A stretch of 64,000 nt of DNA from positions 7,316,001 to 7,380,000 of the forward strand of contig NZ_CP159534.1 in the NCBI RefSeq assembly GCF_040529335.1. The letters run 5' to 3'. This stretch comes from Streptomyces sp. HUAS MG91 (GTDB lineage: Bacteria > Actinomycetota > Actinomycetes > Streptomycetales > Streptomycetaceae). Position numbers and translations under genes: made by a program. The notes below the pieces were generated by a model, which saw only the letters and a program-made list of their open reading frames with translations, had not been told where the DNA came from and did no database searches. This document shows positions 18,189 to 26,815 of this stretch, one piece after another. Position 1 is the first letter of the stretch; the number at the start of each line of letters is the position of its first letter.

Positions 18189-19124
18189 TCAATGACACAG
18201 CCTGGCCTCGTGCTCCGCGTGACCGCCGGGCTCCAGTTGGAACGTGCAGTGCTCGACGTCGAAATGGCCGCCCAGGCAGTCCTGGAGGGCGTGCAGCATC
18301 TTCTCGTTCCCGAGGGTGCCGAGCGCGTCCGAGGAGACGACCACGTGCGCGGAGAGCACCGGCATGCCGGAGGTGATGGTCCAGGCGTGCAGATCGTGCA
18401 CGTCCTCCACCCCGGGCAGGGCCAGGATGTGCTCCCTGACCTGTGCCATGTCGACGCCCTTGGGCGCCGACTCCAGCAGCACGTCCAGGGTCTCCCGCAG
18501 CAGCTTGACCGTACGCGGCACGATCATGAGGCCGATGACCAGCGACGCGATCGGGTCGGCGGCCTGCCAGCCCGTGGTGAGGATGACCGTCGCGGAGACG
18601 AGCACCGCGACGGAGCCGAGGGCGTCCGCGGCGACCTCCAGGAAGGCGCCCCGCACGTTCAGGCTCTCCCGCTGACCCTTCACCAGCAGGGAGAGCGAGA
18701 TCATGTTCGCGACCAGACCGATCAGGGCGTAGACGATCGTCGTACCGCCCGCGGTCTCGGCCGGCTCCATGAAGCGCTGGACGGCCTCGACCAGGACGTA
18801 GCCGCCCACCCCCAGGAGCAGCAGACAGTTGGCGAGCGCGGCCAGGATCTCCGCGCGGGCGTACCCGAACGTGCGCTGCTCGCCGGCCGGGCGGTTCGCG
18901 AAGTGGATCGCCAGCAGGGCCATCGCGAGCCCCAGCGCGTCCGTCGCCATGTGGGCCGCGTCCGCGATCAGGGCGAGCGAGTCGGCCACGAGGCCACCGA
19001 CGATCTCCACCACCATCACGGTCACCGTGATGGCGAGCGCGATCCGCAGCCGGCCCCGGTGGGCGGCCGCCGCCGTCCCCGTCGCGGCCCCGTGGCCGTG
19101 CCCGTGATCGTGTCCGGCACCCAT
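18189..19124 (-). CDS. cation diffusion facilitator (CzcD/ZitB-like) metal exporter
   Basis: A 311-residue membrane protein that should export zinc or a related divalent metal in exchange for protons. The His-rich N-terminus (MGAGHDHGHGHG) is a likely metal-sensing tail. Six membrane helices follow, with transport-site residues in LIADAAHMATDALGL and in VAADALGSVAVLVSA. The C-terminal cytoplasmic metallochaperone-like domain has EDVHDLHAWTITSG and the end carries CTFQLEPGGHAEHEARLCH, again metal-ligand rich. I chose the ATG at 19124, with GGAGG about 12 nt upstream. No metalloregulator adjoins it; a separated inverted repeat lies upstream (19204-19260). Confidence 0.9.
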   Translation of the reverse strand: MGAGHDHGHGHGAATGTAAAAHRGRLRIALAITVTVMVVEIVGGLVADSLALIADAAHMATDALGLAMALLAIHFANRPAGEQRTFGYARAEILAALANCLLLLGVGGYVLVEAVQRFMEPAETAGGTTIVYALIGLVANMISLSLLVKGQRESLNVRGAFLEVAADALGSVAVLVSATVILTTGWQAADPIASLVIGLMIVPRTVKLLRETLDVLLESAPKGVDMAQVREHILALPGVEDVHDLHAWTITSGMPVLSAHVVVSSDALGTLGNEKMLHALQDCLGGHFDVEHCTFQLEPGGHAEHEARLCH

Positions 19125-19294
19125 GGAACCGCACCGCCCTCCGCATCGGCCCGCCGAGCCGCCCCGCACCGGGGCGGCGATCACAGTGAACTACGGGTGG
19201 GGGGTATCCGCAAACACTGCACTGAACACCGTTGTCATCTGCTGTGACCTGCGCGGATACGGTTCTCGGCGGGCGTCGCCGAGCAAGGGCGCGA

Positions 19295-20287
19295 TCAGTC
19301 GGTACGGGCCTCGGGGTGCCGCAGACACCAGCCGGCCCAGGCCGACTCGACCATCTCGCGCACGCTGTGCGAGGCCGACCAGCCCAGCTCCTTCTCGGCC
19401 AGCGCCGACGACCCCACCGCGCGCGGCGCGTCCCCGGGTCGGCGCGGCTCCACGAGCGCCGGCCTGTGGTCACCGGTCACCTCGGCGATCACGTCGACCA
19501 GTTCGCGGACGGAAACACCCTGGCCCGTGCCGATGTTCAGGGTCAGATCGCCGCTCGCGTCCGCCCTGGAGAGCCGCCGCACCGCCGACAGATGCGCCTC
19601 GGCGAGGTCGGCGACATGGATGTAGTCGCGCACGCAGGTGCCGTCCGCCGTCGGATAGTCGTCACCGAAGATCCGCGGCGCCTCGCCCCGCGTGAGCCGG
19701 TCGAAGACCATCGGGATCACGTTGAACACACCGACGTCGGCGAGCGCGGGCTCGGCGGCGCCCGCGACGTTGAAGTAGCGCAGGCAGGCCGTCGCCATCC
19801 CGTGCGCGTGCCCGGCCGCCCGCACCAGCCACTCGCCCGCGAGCTTCGTCTCGCCGTACGGGTTCACCGGCGCGCACGGCGTCGCCTCGGTGATCAGGTC
19901 CGAGACCGGGATGTCCGGGTTGCCGTAGACGGCGGCCGACGAGGAGAACACGAACCGGCGCACACCCGCCGCGGCGACCGCCTCCAGAAGGGTGGCGAGC
20001 CCGCCGACGTTCTCCCGGTAGTACAGCTCCGGCCGCTCGACCGACTCGCCGACCTGCTTGTGCGCGGCCAGGTGCACGACACCGGTCACCTCGTGCTCGG
20101 CGCACACCCGGGCCACCAGCTCCGCGTCCGTCGCCGAGCCGCGCACCAGCGGGATTTCCTGCGGCAACCGGTCGGGCACCCCCGACGTCACGTTGTCGAG
20201 CACGACCACGCGCTCGCCCGCCGCGGCCATCGCCCGTGCGACGTGTGCCCCGATGTATCCGGCTCCGCCGGTGATCAGCCATGTCAT
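19295..20287 (-). CDS. galE: UDP-glucose 4-epimerase
   Basis: A 330-residue extended short-chain dehydrogenase that interconverts UDP-glucose and UDP-galactose. It has the N-terminal NAD motif ITGGAGYIGAHVARAM, the Ser region FVFSSSAAVYG, the catalytic Tyr-Lys in NPYGETKLAGEW, the segment CLRYFNVAGA, and the C-terminal LNIGTGQGVSVRELV. The ATG at 20287 has TAGGGT 8 nt upstream and no Shine-Dalgarno, so the transcript may be leaderless. It is divergent from the envelope-polymer operon that starts at 20564 and could feed it with UDP-sugars; that link is inference. Confidence 0.92.
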   Translation of the reverse strand: MTWLITGGAGYIGAHVARAMAAAGERVVVLDNVTSGVPDRLPQEIPLVRGSATDAELVARVCAEHEVTGVVHLAAHKQVGESVERPELYYRENVGGLATLLEAVAAAGVRRFVFSSSAAVYGNPDIPVSDLITEATPCAPVNPYGETKLAGEWLVRAAGHAHGMATACLRYFNVAGAAEPALADVGVFNVIPMVFDRLTRGEAPRIFGDDYPTADGTCVRDYIHVADLAEAHLSAVRRLSRADASGDLTLNIGTGQGVSVRELVDVIAEVTGDHRPALVEPRRPGDAPRAVGSSALAEKELGWSASHSVREMVESAWAGWCLRHPEARTD

Positions 20288-20295
20288 GACGCACC

Positions 20296-20301
20296 ACCCT
20301 A
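20296..20301 (-). promoter_or_regulatory. -10 element of galE
   Basis: TAGGGT on the minus strand, 8 nt before the galE ATG. Confidence 0.35.
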
Positions 20302-20563
20302 AGCCGGTCACGCCCCGGCCCGGGTTTGTGACCCGGGGCCTTGATCGACAATGATGACGGAGCGGTCTCGGCAACGCGGATCGCGTGGGACAGGGGCCAA
20401 TCGGGCCGTGAACGGGCGGTGAACGCCTGCTTCAGATCATCCGATAGCCTCTGCCGACATGCCGCCCGGCCCAGCCCCGTCGAACTGGGGTGCAAGGGTG
20501 CGGGGCGCCCCCTTCGTGCATGAGCCCGGCGCGCTCGCGTCGGCACCCAAGGAGTGAGTTCGT

Positions 20564-22321
20564 CTGTCGACCGCCATCGTCACCGGTCAGCCGGTTCCCG
20601 GGTCGTCCCTGGAGGGCGAACTGCGGGAACTCGGCTTCGACGTGCGGCTCGCCCCGGACGCGGCGGACGCCCGAGCGGCGCTCGCGGCCGTCCCCGGCGA
20701 CCAGCGGGTCGCGGTCGTCGACGCGGGCTTCGTGGGCCATGTCCACGCCCTGCGCCTCGGCCTCACCGACCCCCGCTTCGCCGCCTCGGCCGTCCCCGGC
20801 GCCGTCTCCGCGCAGCCCGCCGCCCGCCAGGCGCTGAACCGGGCCGTCACGGAGAACGGCATCGCCCCCGACGCCGTCGCCAAGAGCCTGGAGGCGGCCG
20901 GCACCCCGGTGCACCGCCCCGTCCTCGGTGAACTCGTCGCCGCCGTGCCGCACGACCCGCAGGCCCGCAACGAGGCCCGCCAGCGCGTCGCCGCCGTCGA
21001 CGACGAGGCGATCCGGCTGCGCACCGCCGTCAAGGCGCGGGACGGGTTCTTCACCACGCACTGCGTCAGCCCCTACTCCCGCTACATCGCGCGCTGGTGC
21101 GCCCGCCGCGGCCTGACCCCGAACCAGGTCACCACCGCGTCGCTGCTCACCGCGCTGATCGCGGCCGGCTGCGCGGCCACCGGCACCCGCCCCGGCTTCG
21201 TCGCGGCGGGCCTGCTGCTCCTCTTCTCCTTCGTCCTGGACTGCACCGACGGGCAGCTCGCCCGCTACTCGCTGCAGTACTCGACGCTCGGCGCCTGGCT
21301 GGACGCGACCTTCGACCGCGCCAAGGAGTACGCCTACTACGCGGGCCTCGCGCTCGGCGCGGCGAACGCGAACGGCGACGACGTGTGGGCCCTGGCGCTC
21401 GGCGCGATGGTCCTCCAGACCTGCCGCCACGTCGTCGACTTCTCCTTCAACGAGGCGAACCACGACGCCGACGCCAACACGAGCCCCACCGCCGCCCTCT
21501 CCGACAAGCTCGACAGCGTCGGCTGGACGGTCTGGGTGCGCCGGATGATAGTGCTGCCGATCGGCGAGCGCTGGGCCCTCATCGCGATCTTCACCGCGCT
21601 CACCACCCCGCGCATCACCTTCTGGGTCCTGCTCGTGGGCTGCGCGCTCGCCGCCTGCTACACCACCGCGGGCCGCCTCCTGCGCTCGCTGACCCGCAAG
21701 GCCCGCCGCACCGACCGCGCCGCCGAGGCCCTGGCCGAGCTCGCCGACTCCGGCCCGCTCGCGCAGGCGATCGCCCGGGTCGGCAAGGGCGCCGCGGCCC
21801 CCGTCGTCGCCGCGCTCGGCGGCGCGGCCGTCGTCACGACGAGCGCTTTCACCGGCTTCGGCAGCGGCTGGCCCGTGCTGGCCGCTGCCGTGTACTGCGT
21901 CACGTCCGGACTCGCCGTCGCCCGCCCGCTCAAGGGCGCCCTCGACTGGCTCGTTCCCCCCATTTTCCGGGCCTCCGAGTACCTGACGATCCTGGTCCTC
22001 GCGGCCCGCGCGGACGTGAACGGAGCATTGCCCGCGGCTTTCGGACTGGTGGCGGCGGTCGCCTACCATCACTACGACACGGTGTACCGCATCCGTGGCG
22101 ACGCCGGAGCACCCCCGCGCTGGCTCGTGCGGGCGATCGGCGGGCACGAGGGCCGCACGCTGGTGGTCACAGCGGTGGCCGCCCTGCTCACGTCCACAGA
22201 TTTCACCGTCGCGCTCACGGCCCTCGCCGTGCTCGTGGCACTCGTGGTGCTCGCCGAGAGCATCCGCTTCTGGGTCTCTGCTGGAGCACCCGCCGTACAC
22301 GATGAAGGAGAACCCGCATGA
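20564..22321 (+). CDS. DUF5941/CDP-alcohol phosphatidyltransferase fusion; CTG start proposed
   Basis: About 585 residues in three parts: an N-terminal soluble domain of about 150 residues; a CDP-alcohol phosphotransferase domain with the full metal-site motif (DCTDGQLARYS, then GAWLDATFDR); and a hydrophobic C-terminal half with several membrane helices, the part I associate with DUF5941. The enzyme should transfer a phospho-alcohol group from a CDP-alcohol to an acceptor in the membrane. The in-frame stop at 20555 limits the start; the only codon with a proper Shine-Dalgarno (AAGGAG at 20549-20554) is CTG at 20564. Otherwise translation would begin at GTG 20642, losing about 26 conserved-looking residues. 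It heads a seven-gene operon and overlaps the next gene by 4 bp. Confidence 0.8.
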   Translation: MSTAIVTGQPVPGSSLEGELRELGFDVRLAPDAADARAALAAVPGDQRVAVVDAGFVGHVHALRLGLTDPRFAASAVPGAVSAQPAARQALNRAVTENGIAPDAVAKSLEAAGTPVHRPVLGELVAAVPHDPQARNEARQRVAAVDDEAIRLRTAVKARDGFFTTHCVSPYSRYIARWCARRGLTPNQVTTASLLTALIAAGCAATGTRPGFVAAGLLLLFSFVLDCTDGQLARYSLQYSTLGAWLDATFDRAKEYAYYAGLALGAANANGDDVWALALGAMVLQTCRHVVDFSFNEANHDADANTSPTAALSDKLDSVGWTVWVRRMIVLPIGERWALIAIFTALTTPRITFWVLLVGCALAACYTTAGRLLRSLTRKARRTDRAAEALAELADSGPLAQAIARVGKGAAAPVVAALGGAAVVTTSAFTGFGSGWPVLAAAVYCVTSGLAVARPLKGALDWLVPPIFRASEYLTILVLAARADVNGALPAAFGLVAAVAYHHYDTVYRIRGDAGAPPRWLVRAIGGHEGRTLVVTAVAALLTSTDFTVALTALAVLVALVVLAESIRFWVSAGAPAVHDEGEPA

Positions 22322-23070
22322 TCGGCCTCGTCCTGGCCGCCGGCGCCGGCAGCCGGCTCCGCCCCTACACCGAGACGCTTCCCAAGGCGCTCGTGCCCGT
22401 CGTGGGCGAGGGAACCGAGAACGAGCTCTCCGTCCTCGACCTCACCCTGAAGAACTTCGCGGAGATCGGCCTCACCGAGGTCGGCATCATCGTCGGCTAC
22501 CGCAAGGAGGTCGTCTACGAGCGCAAGGCGGCCCTCGAGGCGAAGTACGGCCTGAAGCTGACGCTGATCGAGAACGACGTCGCCGAGAAGTGGAACAACG
22601 CCTACTCCCTGTGGTGCGGCCGTGACGCCATCAAGCACACGGTGATCCTCGCCAACGGCGACACCGTGCACCCGGTCTCCGTCGAGAAGACGCTGCTCGC
22701 CGCCCGCGGCGACGGCAAGAAGATCATCCTCGCCCTGGACACCGTGAAGAACCTCGGCGACGAGGAGATGAAGGTCGTCGCCGACCCCGAGGCGGGCGTC
22801 CAGAAGATCACGAAGCTGATGGACCCGGCCGAGGCCACCGGCGAGTACATCGGCGTCACCCTCATCGAGGGCGAGGCCGCCGACGAGCTGGCCGACGCCC
22901 TGAAGGCCACGTACGAGCGCGACCCGCAGCTGTACTACGAGGACGGCTACCAGGAGCTCGTCAACCGCGGCTTCAAGGTCGACGTCGCGCCCATCGGCGA
23001 CGTCAGCTGGGTCGAGATCGACAACCACGACGACCTCGCCAAGGCACGGGAGATCGCGTGCCAGTACTGA
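22318..23070 (+). CDS. sugar/alcohol-phosphate nucleotidyltransferase (LicC-like)
   Basis: A 250-residue nucleotidyltransferase. The N-terminal signature LVLAAGAGSRLRPYTETLPKAL is the NTP-binding loop with the catalytic Lys, and ILANGDTVHP holds the metal-binding Asp. A further GDVSWVEIDNHDDL near the end resembles the second metal site of phosphocholine and related cytidylyltransferases. Given the neighbouring CDP-alcohol transferases and dehydrogenase, I infer that it makes a CDP-activated polyol phosphate, possibly CDP-glycerol from glycerol 1-phosphate. The base specificity (CTP or another) is not proved by sequence. Its ATG overlaps the stop of the previous gene (ATGA). Confidence 0.82.
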   Translation: MIGLVLAAGAGSRLRPYTETLPKALVPVVGEGTENELSVLDLTLKNFAEIGLTEVGIIVGYRKEVVYERKAALEAKYGLKLTLIENDVAEKWNNAYSLWCGRDAIKHTVILANGDTVHPVSVEKTLLAARGDGKKIILALDTVKNLGDEEMKVVADPEAGVQKITKLMDPAEATGEYIGVTLIEGEAADELADALKATYERDPQLYYEDGYQELVNRGFKVDVAPIGDVSWVEIDNHDDLAKAREIACQY

Positions 23071-24125
23071 CGAGGCTGATTCCCTCGCCGGTCGTCGTCG
23101 ACATCCGGCCGGGGGCGCTCAACGACCTGGCCGCGGTCCTCGCCGACCAGAGGATCTCGTCGTCGCAGGGGTGCCTGGCCATCGCGATCAGCGGTGGCTC
23201 GGGCGCCGCCCTGCGGGCCCGCCTGGAGCCCTCGCTGCCCACGGCCGAGTGGTTCGAGGTCGGCGGCGGCACGCTCGACGACGCCGTCAAGCTCGCCGAC
23301 GACATCAAGAAGGCGGGGCGCTTCGACGCCATCGTCGGTCTCGGCGGCGGCAAGATCATCGACTGCGGCAAGTTCGCCGCGGCCCGGGTCGGTCTGCCGC
23401 TGGTCGCCGTCGCGACGAACCTGTCGCACGACGGCCTGTGCTCGCCGGTCGCGACCCTCGACAACGACGCGGGCCGCGGCAGCTACGGCGTGCCGAACCC
23501 GATCGCCGTCGTCATCGACCTCGACATCATCCGTGAGGCCCCGGTCCGCTTCGTGCGCTCCGGCATCGGCGACGCCCTGTCGAACATCTCCGCGGTCGCG
23601 GACTGGGAGCTCGCCGCCCGCGAGCGCGGCGAGGACATCGACGGCCTGGCCGCCGCCATGGCCCGCCAGGCCGGCGAGGCGGTCATGCGCCACCCCGGCG
23701 GCATCGGCGACGACAGTTTCCTCCAGGTGCTCGCCGAGGGCCTGGTCATGACCGGGATCGCCATGTCGGTGTCGGGCGACTCACGGCCGGCGTCCGGCGC
23801 CTGCCACGAGATCAACCACGCCTTCGACCTCCTCTACCCCAAGCGCGCCGCCAGCCACGGCGAGCAGTGCGGTCTGGGCGCGGCCTTCGCGATGCACCTG
23901 CGCGGTGCCCACGCGGAGTCCGTCTACATGACCGAGGTGCTGCGCCGCCACGGGCTGCCCGTGCTGCCCGAGGAGATCGGCTTCACCGTGGAGGAGTTCG
24001 TGAAGGTCGTGGAGTTCGCTCCGCAGACCCGTCCGGGCCGCTACACGATCCTCGAACACCTCGACCTGTCCACCGACCAGATCAGGGACGCTTACGCCGA
24101 CTATGCAAAAGCCATCGGTAGCTGA
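23058..24125 (+). CDS. glycerol-1-phosphate dehydrogenase homologue (iron-containing alcohol dehydrogenase family)
   Basis: A 355-residue protein of the Fe-ADH_2 type, which includes archaeal EgsA and bacterial AraM. The nucleotide loop is VGLGGGKIIDCGKFAA, and metal-ligand candidates are the Asp in SGIGDALSN and the His residues in GACHEINHAFD and AASHGEQCG, matching the Asp-His-His set of the family. It would reduce dihydroxyacetone phosphate to sn-glycerol 1-phosphate, the stereoisomer opposite to ordinary bacterial lipids. The GTG at 23058 overlaps the nucleotidyltransferase gene by 13 bp. A related substrate is possible, because this family also includes dehydrogenases for other phosphorylated or cyclic polyols. 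Confidence 0.82.
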   Translation: MPVLTRLIPSPVVVDIRPGALNDLAAVLADQRISSSQGCLAIAISGGSGAALRARLEPSLPTAEWFEVGGGTLDDAVKLADDIKKAGRFDAIVGLGGGKIIDCGKFAAARVGLPLVAVATNLSHDGLCSPVATLDNDAGRGSYGVPNPIAVVIDLDIIREAPVRFVRSGIGDALSNISAVADWELAARERGEDIDGLAAAMARQAGEAVMRHPGGIGDDSFLQVLAEGLVMTGIAMSVSGDSRPASGACHEINHAFDLLYPKRAASHGEQCGLGAAFAMHLRGAHAESVYMTEVLRRHGLPVLPEEIGFTVEEFVKVVEFAPQTRPGRYTILEHLDLSTDQIRDAYADYAKAIGS

Positions 24126-24882
24126 CCTCCGCCCGGTCGTCCACCCCGCCGGGGTGAAGGACCGCCGGAGCGGTGAGCACTGGATGGGCCGGCTCTACAT
24201 GCGCGAGATCTCGCTGCGTGTCGACCGCCATCTGGTGAACACCAAGGTCTCGCCCAACCAGCTGACCTACCTGATGACCGTCTGCGGTGTGCTGGCCGCC
24301 CCCGCGCTGCTCGTCCCGGGCATCTGGGGCGCGGTCCTCGGCGTGATCGCGGTCCAGCTGTACCTGCTGCTCGACTGCGTGGACGGCGAGATCGCCCGCT
24401 GGCGCAAGCAGTACTCGCTCACGGGTGTCTGGATGGACCGCGTCGGCGCCTACCTCACCGACGCCGCCGTCCTCGTCGGCTTCGGCCTGCGCGCCGCCGA
24501 CCTGTGGGGCACCGGCCGGATCGACTGGCTGTGGGCCTTCCTCGGCACGCTCGCCGCGCTCGGCGCGATCCTGATCAAGGCCGAGACGGACCTCGTCGGC
24601 CTGGCCCGCGCGGCCGGCGGTAAGGAGCAGGTCAAGGAGTCCGCGTCCGAGATGCGCTCCTCCGGCATGGCGCTTGCCCGCAGGGCCGCCGCCGCGTTCA
24701 AGTTCCACCGTCTCATCCTCGGCATCGAGGCGACGCTGCTCATCCTGGTCCTCGCGATCGTCGACCAGATCCGCGGCGACCTGTTCTTCTCGCGCCTGGG
24801 TGTGGCCGTCCTGGCGGGCATCGCGCTCCTCCAGACCCTGCTCCACCTCGTGTCGATCCTCGCTTCGAGCAGGCTGAAGTGA
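24103..24882 (+). CDS. CDP-alcohol phosphatidyltransferase
   Basis: A 259-residue membrane enzyme with the complete family motif: DCVDGEIARWR followed by GVWMDRVGAYLTD, supplying the four Asp metal ligands. There are about six membrane helices. Before the motif, VNTKVSPNQLTYLM is the usual entry segment. It is the second such transferase of the operon, so the pathway probably needs two different phospho-alcohol transfer steps or two acceptors. Its ATG lies 23 bp inside the dehydrogenase gene, indicating tight coupling. Confidence 0.88.
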   Translation: MQKPSVADLRPVVHPAGVKDRRSGEHWMGRLYMREISLRVDRHLVNTKVSPNQLTYLMTVCGVLAAPALLVPGIWGAVLGVIAVQLYLLLDCVDGEIARWRKQYSLTGVWMDRVGAYLTDAAVLVGFGLRAADLWGTGRIDWLWAFLGTLAALGAILIKAETDLVGLARAAGGKEQVKESASEMRSSGMALARRAAAAFKFHRLILGIEATLLILVLAIVDQIRGDLFFSRLGVAVLAGIALLQTLLHLVSILASSRLK

Positions 24883-25772
24883 GCCCGTCGGCACACCCGC
24901 TGAAGGTTGGCGCGGTGATCATCACCATGGGCAACCGCCCGGCCGAGCTGCGGGCGCTCCTCGACTCGGTCGCCAAGCAGGACGGCGACCCGGTCGAGGT
25001 GGTCGTGGTCGGCAACGGCTCGCCGGTCCCGGAGGTCCCCGAGGGCGTACGGACCGTGGAGCTGCCCGAGAACCTGGGCATCCCCGGCGGCCGCAACGTC
25101 GGCATCGAGGCGTTCGGCCCCGCCGGCGGCGACGTCGACATCCTGATGTTCCTGGACGACGACGGCCTGCTGCCGCTCACCGACACCGCGCAGAAGTGCC
25201 GCGAGGCCTTCGCCGCCGACCCGGAGCTCGGCATCGTCAGCTTCCGGATCGCCGACCCGGACACCGGGGAGACCCAGCGCCGCCACGTCCCGCGGCTGCG
25301 CGCGGCCGACCCGATGCGCTCCTCGCGCGTGACGACCTTCCTCGGCGGCGCGAACGCCTGCCGCACGCAGGTCATCGCCGAGGTCGGCGGGCTGCCCGGC
25401 GAGTTCTTCTACGCCCACGAGGAGACCGACCTCGCCTGGCGGGCCCTCGACGCGGGCTGGCTGATCGACTACCGCGCCGACATGGTGCTGCACCACCCGA
25501 CGACGGCCCCGTCCCGGCACGCTGTGTACCACCGCATGGTGGCCCGCAACCGGGTCTGGCTCGCCCGCCGCAACCTGCCCGCGCCCCTGATCCCGGTCTA
25601 TCTGGGTGTCTGGCTGCTCCTCACCCTGGCCCGCCGTCCCTCGGGCCCCGCCCTCAAGGCCTGGTTCGGCGGATTCAAGGAGGGCTGGACCAGTCCCTGC
25701 GGCCCGCGGCGCCCCATGAAGTGGCGCACGGTGTGGCGGCTGACCCGACTGGGCCGACCTCCCGTGATCTGA
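24879..25772 (+). CDS. GT2-family glycosyltransferase
   Basis: A 297-residue glycosyltransferase of GT-A fold. It has the start VGAVIITMGNRPAELRALL, the nucleotide-sugar region ENLGIPGGRNVGIEA, the DxD-type metal motif FLDDDGLLP, and the acceptor-side YAHEETDLAWRALDAG. A hydrophobic stretch (PVYLGVWLLLTLA) near residue 240 suggests membrane association. It would add a sugar to the lipid or polymer made by the upstream enzymes. The GTG at 24879 overlaps the previous stop by 4 bp (GTGA). It resembles rhamnosyl- and galactofuranosyl-transferases of envelope glycans, but the sugar is unknown. Confidence 0.88.
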   Translation: MSPSAHPLKVGAVIITMGNRPAELRALLDSVAKQDGDPVEVVVVGNGSPVPEVPEGVRTVELPENLGIPGGRNVGIEAFGPAGGDVDILMFLDDDGLLPLTDTAQKCREAFAADPELGIVSFRIADPDTGETQRRHVPRLRAADPMRSSRVTTFLGGANACRTQVIAEVGGLPGEFFYAHEETDLAWRALDAGWLIDYRADMVLHHPTTAPSRHAVYHRMVARNRVWLARRNLPAPLIPVYLGVWLLLTLARRPSGPALKAWFGGFKEGWTSPCGPRRPMKWRTVWRLTRLGRPPVI

Positions 25773-25867
25773 CAAGCTCTGTTCTGAGAGCATGCGGGGC
25801 GAAACATGTCCTCTGCTTGTGCCGATGCCCGACCGGGCTGCGCTTTTGTAGACGAAAGTTCCCTTCT

Positions 25868-26815
25868 GTGAGTGAGACAACGCATGACGGCGGTGTCGCG
25901 GTGAGCGCGTCCCCGTCACCCGACGACGGGCTCTCCCCTGCCGAGCTCGCCGCCAAGTACGGCTTGTCCGTCAGCGGTGCCCGCCCCGGTCTGAGCGAGT
26001 ACGTACGCCAGCTGTGGGGCCGACGGCACTTCATCGTCGCCTTCTCCCAGGCGAAGCTGACCGCCCAGTACAGCCAGGCCAAGCTCGGCCAGGTCTGGCA
26101 GGTGGCGACCCCGCTGCTGAACGCGGCGGTCTACTTCTTCATCTTCGGCCTGCTGCTCGGCGCGAAGAGGGGCATCCCGGAAGACATCTACGTACCGTTC
26201 CTGGTGACGGGCGTCTTCGTCTTCACCTTCACGCAGAGCTCGGTCATGGCCGGCGTCCGCGCGATCTCCGGGAACCTCGGCCTGGTCAGGGCGCTGCACT
26301 TCCCGCGCGCCTCGCTGCCGATCTCCTTCGCGCTCCAGCAGCTCCAGCAGCTGCTGTTCTCCATGATCGTGCTCGTCCTGATCATGCTGGGGTTCGGCGT
26401 CATGCCGGCGCTGTCGTGGATCCTGGTGCTGCCCGCGCTGGTGCTCCAGTTCGGCTTCAACATGGGCCTCGCACTGATCTTCGCCCGGATGGGCAGCAAG
26501 ACGCCCGACCTGGCGCAGCTGATGCCCTTCATCATGCGCACGTGGATGTACGCGTCCGGCGTCATGTTCAGCATCCCGGCGATGCTGGCGGGCAAGGAGA
26601 ACGTCCCCAGCTGGCTCGACGACGTGCTCCAGTGGAACCCCGCGGCCATCTACATGGACCTCATCCGCTTCGCCTTCATGAGCGGGGACGGGTACGACGC
26701 CAAGACCTACCTGCCTCCGCACGTGTGGGCCTTCGCCGCCGGGTGGGCCGTCGTGATCGGTGTGGCCGGCTTCATCTACTTCTGGAAGGCAGAGGAGCGG
26801 TACGGCCGTGGCTGA
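25868..26815 (+). CDS. ABC-2 transporter permease, TagG/Wzm-like
   Basis: About 315 residues with six membrane helices. The N-terminal amphipathic part with FIVAFSQAKLTAQYSQAKLG is the usual TagG/Wzm pattern. Together with the next gene it forms an exporter for a lipid-linked polysaccharide, teichoic acid or similar. I chose the GTG at 25868, with only weak ribosome-binding sequence; a GTG at 25901 is possible. A gap of 95 bp separates it from the glycosyltransferase, so a second promoter may exist here. The stop overlaps the ATPase start by 8 bp. Confidence 0.85.
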   Translation: MSETTHDGGVAVSASPSPDDGLSPAELAAKYGLSVSGARPGLSEYVRQLWGRRHFIVAFSQAKLTAQYSQAKLGQVWQVATPLLNAAVYFFIFGLLLGAKRGIPEDIYVPFLVTGVFVFTFTQSSVMAGVRAISGNLGLVRALHFPRASLPISFALQQLQQLLFSMIVLVLIMLGFGVMPALSWILVLPALVLQFGFNMGLALIFARMGSKTPDLAQLMPFIMRTWMYASGVMFSIPAMLAGKENVPSWLDDVLQWNPAAIYMDLIRFAFMSGDGYDAKTYLPPHVWAFAAGWAVVIGVAGFIYFWKAEERYGRG

